A stretch of 64,000 nucleotides of DNA. It comes from Phallusia mammillata (Eukaryota > Chordata > Ascidiacea > Phlebobranchia > Ascidiidae). The translations under genes were made by a program, and so were the position numbers. Below, piece by piece: positions 60,801 through 64,000 of the stretch. The notes beneath the pieces were generated by a model that was given only the letters and a program-made list of their open reading frames with translations, searched no databases and was not told the origin of the DNA. The stretch is taken from assembly GCA_003260075.1 (NCBI GenBank), contig QLIY01000243.1, positions 119,793 through 183,792 of the forward strand. Reading direction: 5' to 3'. How positions within the stretch are numbered: the stretch's first letter is position 1; each line of letters begins with the position of its first letter.

Positions 60801-63800
60801 TCTGTATCTAGATTTCCGTCTGGGTGAATATTTTCGCGCAATTGTGCTGCTACGATTTTGTCCGGCGAAATAAACACAACTCGACTCATTTACAAGATGT
60901 TGACTTTAATTAACAACTGTATGCATATTTGCTACATATTTATTTATCAACAAATTGCACCAGTACCGCGCTAAATAGCGTAATACAGTAGTTCTCAAAC
61001 CCAGCGTCGCGAGGGGGGGGGGCCCGGCGAAATAAACTCAACTCGACTCGACTCATTTACAAGAAGTTGACTTTAATTAACAACTGTACGCATATTTGCT
61101 ACATATTTATTTATCAACAAATTGCACCAGTTCCGCGCTAAATAGCGTAATACAGTAGTTCTCAAACCCAGCGTCGCGACGCCCTGGTGCGTCGTTTCAA
61201 TCTTCCAAGGGCGTCGCAGAATATTCGTTTCGTGGCTTTTTGTTCATGTATCAATAAACACAACTTTAATAATAAGTTTCCTCATTAACTTTTAGGGGGG
61301 GGGGTGGTACCAATAAGCAAATTAAACTGTAAAAACAGTCAAGCGTTACCAAAACCATGCAATTATAAAATTTTGATTTTTAAAAATATGGAGGACTATT
61401 TAAGTGACACATTCTGTTGGTAAAAGTAAAGCCTAAGAATATTTTTTGTTGCAGTGTTGCTAGATATATTTTAAATTTGTACCAAAAGACTTATAATATA
61501 ACAATATTGGATGTAAAGGTATAGTACAAAACCAACATTAAACATGCATAATACTAACATTATTAGCAAAATGATTAATACTAATAAGGCACAACAAATA
61601 TGCAGTTCACAGTTGGTTGCAAAAAACAAGTTATGTATCAATGCAGCAAGAATACTCCGTATATAAACAAGCAACCACATAAAAAATGGTGCAGTGACCA
61701 AAAGGCAACACTTCCACTTTTTAATATTTGAAAGCAATTTACTTTCAAACACAGTAGGTGCAAAATTTGGTTGTTGCAAATGCAACTATTATCACCCAAA
61801 ACTCTCTTCTTTGACTATTAACTTTTTTACTTTAAAGAATCCGAAGACAATATATATTGATTTATGCCTATAGTGCCAACACAGCATCAGACAGCCTTTG
61901 ATAATCACTCAGTTCATTATGGATGTGAACTGATATACGAACATACAGTACTCCCTGCACACATTTTACTGGCACTTCAATTTTGTGTTCATGAAAAAGT
62001 CGATTTTGAACCAATTCAGCATCCTCATATTTCACTTCATGGGACTTATAAAAGCGAGATGGCAAAGCTACACAGCACATGGAACCTGTAAAAACAATTT
62101 GTAGTGAGTGTTTATACAGATGAATCCATTTAATCGCACCATCGATTTGCCAAGACATTTAATGCGATTAACCGGTTTAGGTGATAAACTGATATGCGAT
62201 TAACAGGACTGTTTTCTTGACAAACGATGGGCGACGGGTTTGGAAGTTTTAATTGTGATGCAAACTAGAAGGTTGGTTTAGCACATATTGCCCTTGCACA
62301 TACACTAAACCTATTTTAAAACATTAATATATTTCCTACACTTATTTTATATTGGGGGGGGGGGGAATTAACAGGACTGTTTTCTTGACAAACGATGGGC
62401 GACGGTTTGTAAGTTTTAATTGTGATGCAGATAAACAGATTATGCAATTAACTGGTATGCGATTAACTGGACTCGTCTCTAACAATTTTAAAATCTCAAA
62501 ACCAAACAAATATTTCGTTATAAATGCAACTTGCCAAACAGTGGACTTTGGGGGGGGGGATTAAAAATATGGAGGACTATTTAAATGACACATTTCGTTA
62601 GTAATTAAGTGAAGCCTAAGAATATTTTTTGTTGCATATATTTTAAATTTGTACCAAGAGACTCATAATATAACAATATTGGATGTAAAGGTATAGTACA
62701 AAACCAACATTCAATATGCATAATACTAACATTATTAGCAAAATGAGTAATACTAATAAGGCACAATAAATATGCAGTTCACAGTTGGTTCACTTGGTTG
62801 CATAAAAAAAGTTACATATCAATGGAGCAAGAATACTCCGTATATAAACAAGCAACCACATAAAAAATGGTGCGGGGGGGGGGCATGCATTTCAAGAGAT
62901 AACCATGTGAACGTTTGGTGTTGTAAGGTCAAACACAGTGAATGGTTATGACCAAATGTAAACATGCTATATGGAGTACAAATTATCCAACTTTCATTCC
63001 ATTCATACATTTTTCTATTGTATGTTCTATCTGAAAAATGAAGGGGTAAATAGTGAGAAAATAGACTAAAACACAACAATCAGCTCTTTACTGGCAAATA
63101 CACAAGCTGTTCTAATTTCAGTCAATTCAGACATTGTTTAAAAAACTCACCCATTGTAGGGGGCTATTAGGGTAAATATTGGGGCTATAGGGTTGAACAC
63201 AACAATCTACACCTATAAATAGCACACTCTACAAGCTTTCCAAATTTTACCCAATTCGTACATTGTTTAAAAAATTCACCATTTTTAGAGGGCTAGAGGG
63301 GTAACTAATTGGTTTCTACTCATCAAACCACAATGACCCAATGAACAGTCCTGAAAATTTTGTCCAAATCGGCCAATGTTTAAAATATTGACCACCAGAG
63401 GTGCTTTTGAGTGACAAACGTTGATGCTTCTGTCATAAGGCTGGTAACACCCCTCCAACAAACATCAAACAAACAACCCACAAACATAAGTAACATATGT
63501 CTGGTTGCCTTTATAACACCTCAGAAAACTAACGTTTGTGGCGCGCAGCAACATTTCACACTTTGGGGGCTAGCGGGGTAAATTTTGGGGCTATCGGGTC
63601 AAACGAAGCAAATGGCACATCTACATAACTATATCTACCATCTGCAAAAGTTTCATCCAAATCCTTTAAACGTTTCATGGCAAAAGAGGGTGGACAAACT
63701 GCAGGTGAGAAAAAGAAAAAAAAAATTGAGTAAAATCAAGATTTGTCCCCTTCAGGGAATAAAAAAAGATTATGCAATTAACTGGTATGCGATTAACCGG

Positions 63801-64000
63801 ACTTCCAAACAAATATTTCGTTATAAATGCAACTTGCCAAACAGTGGACTTTGACAAGAAATACTACCCATTCTGCAGAAAAATATAGATTTTCAAGAAA
63901 TGAAAAGATAACTAGAATAGTGGTTTTCCTATAAATTGCCAGTTTATGTATACGCGCGTTTGTGTGGATTTATGGTAAACAAACATCCTGGTTATTTTTA
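60801..64000. other. Upstream of cadherin start; repeat-rich, no gene seen
   Basis: The region should include the cadherin promoter. It holds five G-run joins (61013-61022, 61295-61304, 62354-62365, 62550-62559, 62874-62883). The contig pieces overlap out of order: 61376-61692 matches 62560-62873, and 62437-62550 matches about 63763-63853. A hAT-like end (CAGTAGTTCTCAAACCCAGC) is at 61153, with an earlier copy near 60986. From about 63130 to 63600, diverged units share ATTGTTTAAAAAA(C/T)TCACC and GGGGCTA...GGGTAAAT. Confidence 0.45.

Overview
The window looks like a nuclear chromosome segment of an invertebrate animal. It is AT-rich, every recognisable gene is split by GT-AG introns of about 0.1 to 1 kb, there are no operons, and cut-and-paste transposons sit in introns and intergenic DNA. 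A tunicate (Ciona-like ascidian) is my best guess, from compact gene size, peptide-type receptors and high divergence between what appear to be alleles. That placement is inference. All exon models were assembled by hand from splice sites and reading phase, and each closes to a whole number of codons.

Layout. 1-7.8 kb holds repeats: a hAT element with target-site duplication, an AT-rich satellite, and a TA-flanked inverted-repeat transposon. 7.8-10.4 kb (minus) is a ZC2HC1-type zinc-finger gene. 11.3-17.65 kb (minus) is an 11-exon rhodopsin-class peptide GPCR with a very long second extracellular loop. 21.0-26.3 kb (plus) is an 8-exon chemokine/angiotensin-like GPCR, head-to-head with the first. 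28.4-60.8 kb (minus) is one large transmembrane cadherin gene: about 33 exons, about 1,911 residues, 11-12 EC repeats, a Thr-rich stalk, one TM helix and a C-terminal PDZ-type tail. Its roughly 14.6-kb intron 12 (40.2-54.8 kb) contains two complete plus-strand genes. Both encode small single-pass membrane proteins: one with a fibronectin-II/kringle-like ectodomain (41.8-46.3 kb), one with a His/Gly/Asn-rich ectodomain and a PPxY tail (51.0-53.1 kb). 60.8-64 kb is repeat-rich with no gene found.

The strongest unexplained signal is 24 runs of 10-12 G, all on the plus strand and never shorter than 10. Nearly all are flanked by near-identical copies of the same sequence. They look like assembly joins between overlapping, slightly divergent (allelic) contigs, written as G10 instead of N10. 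They falsely duplicate parts of several exons and should not be read as biology.
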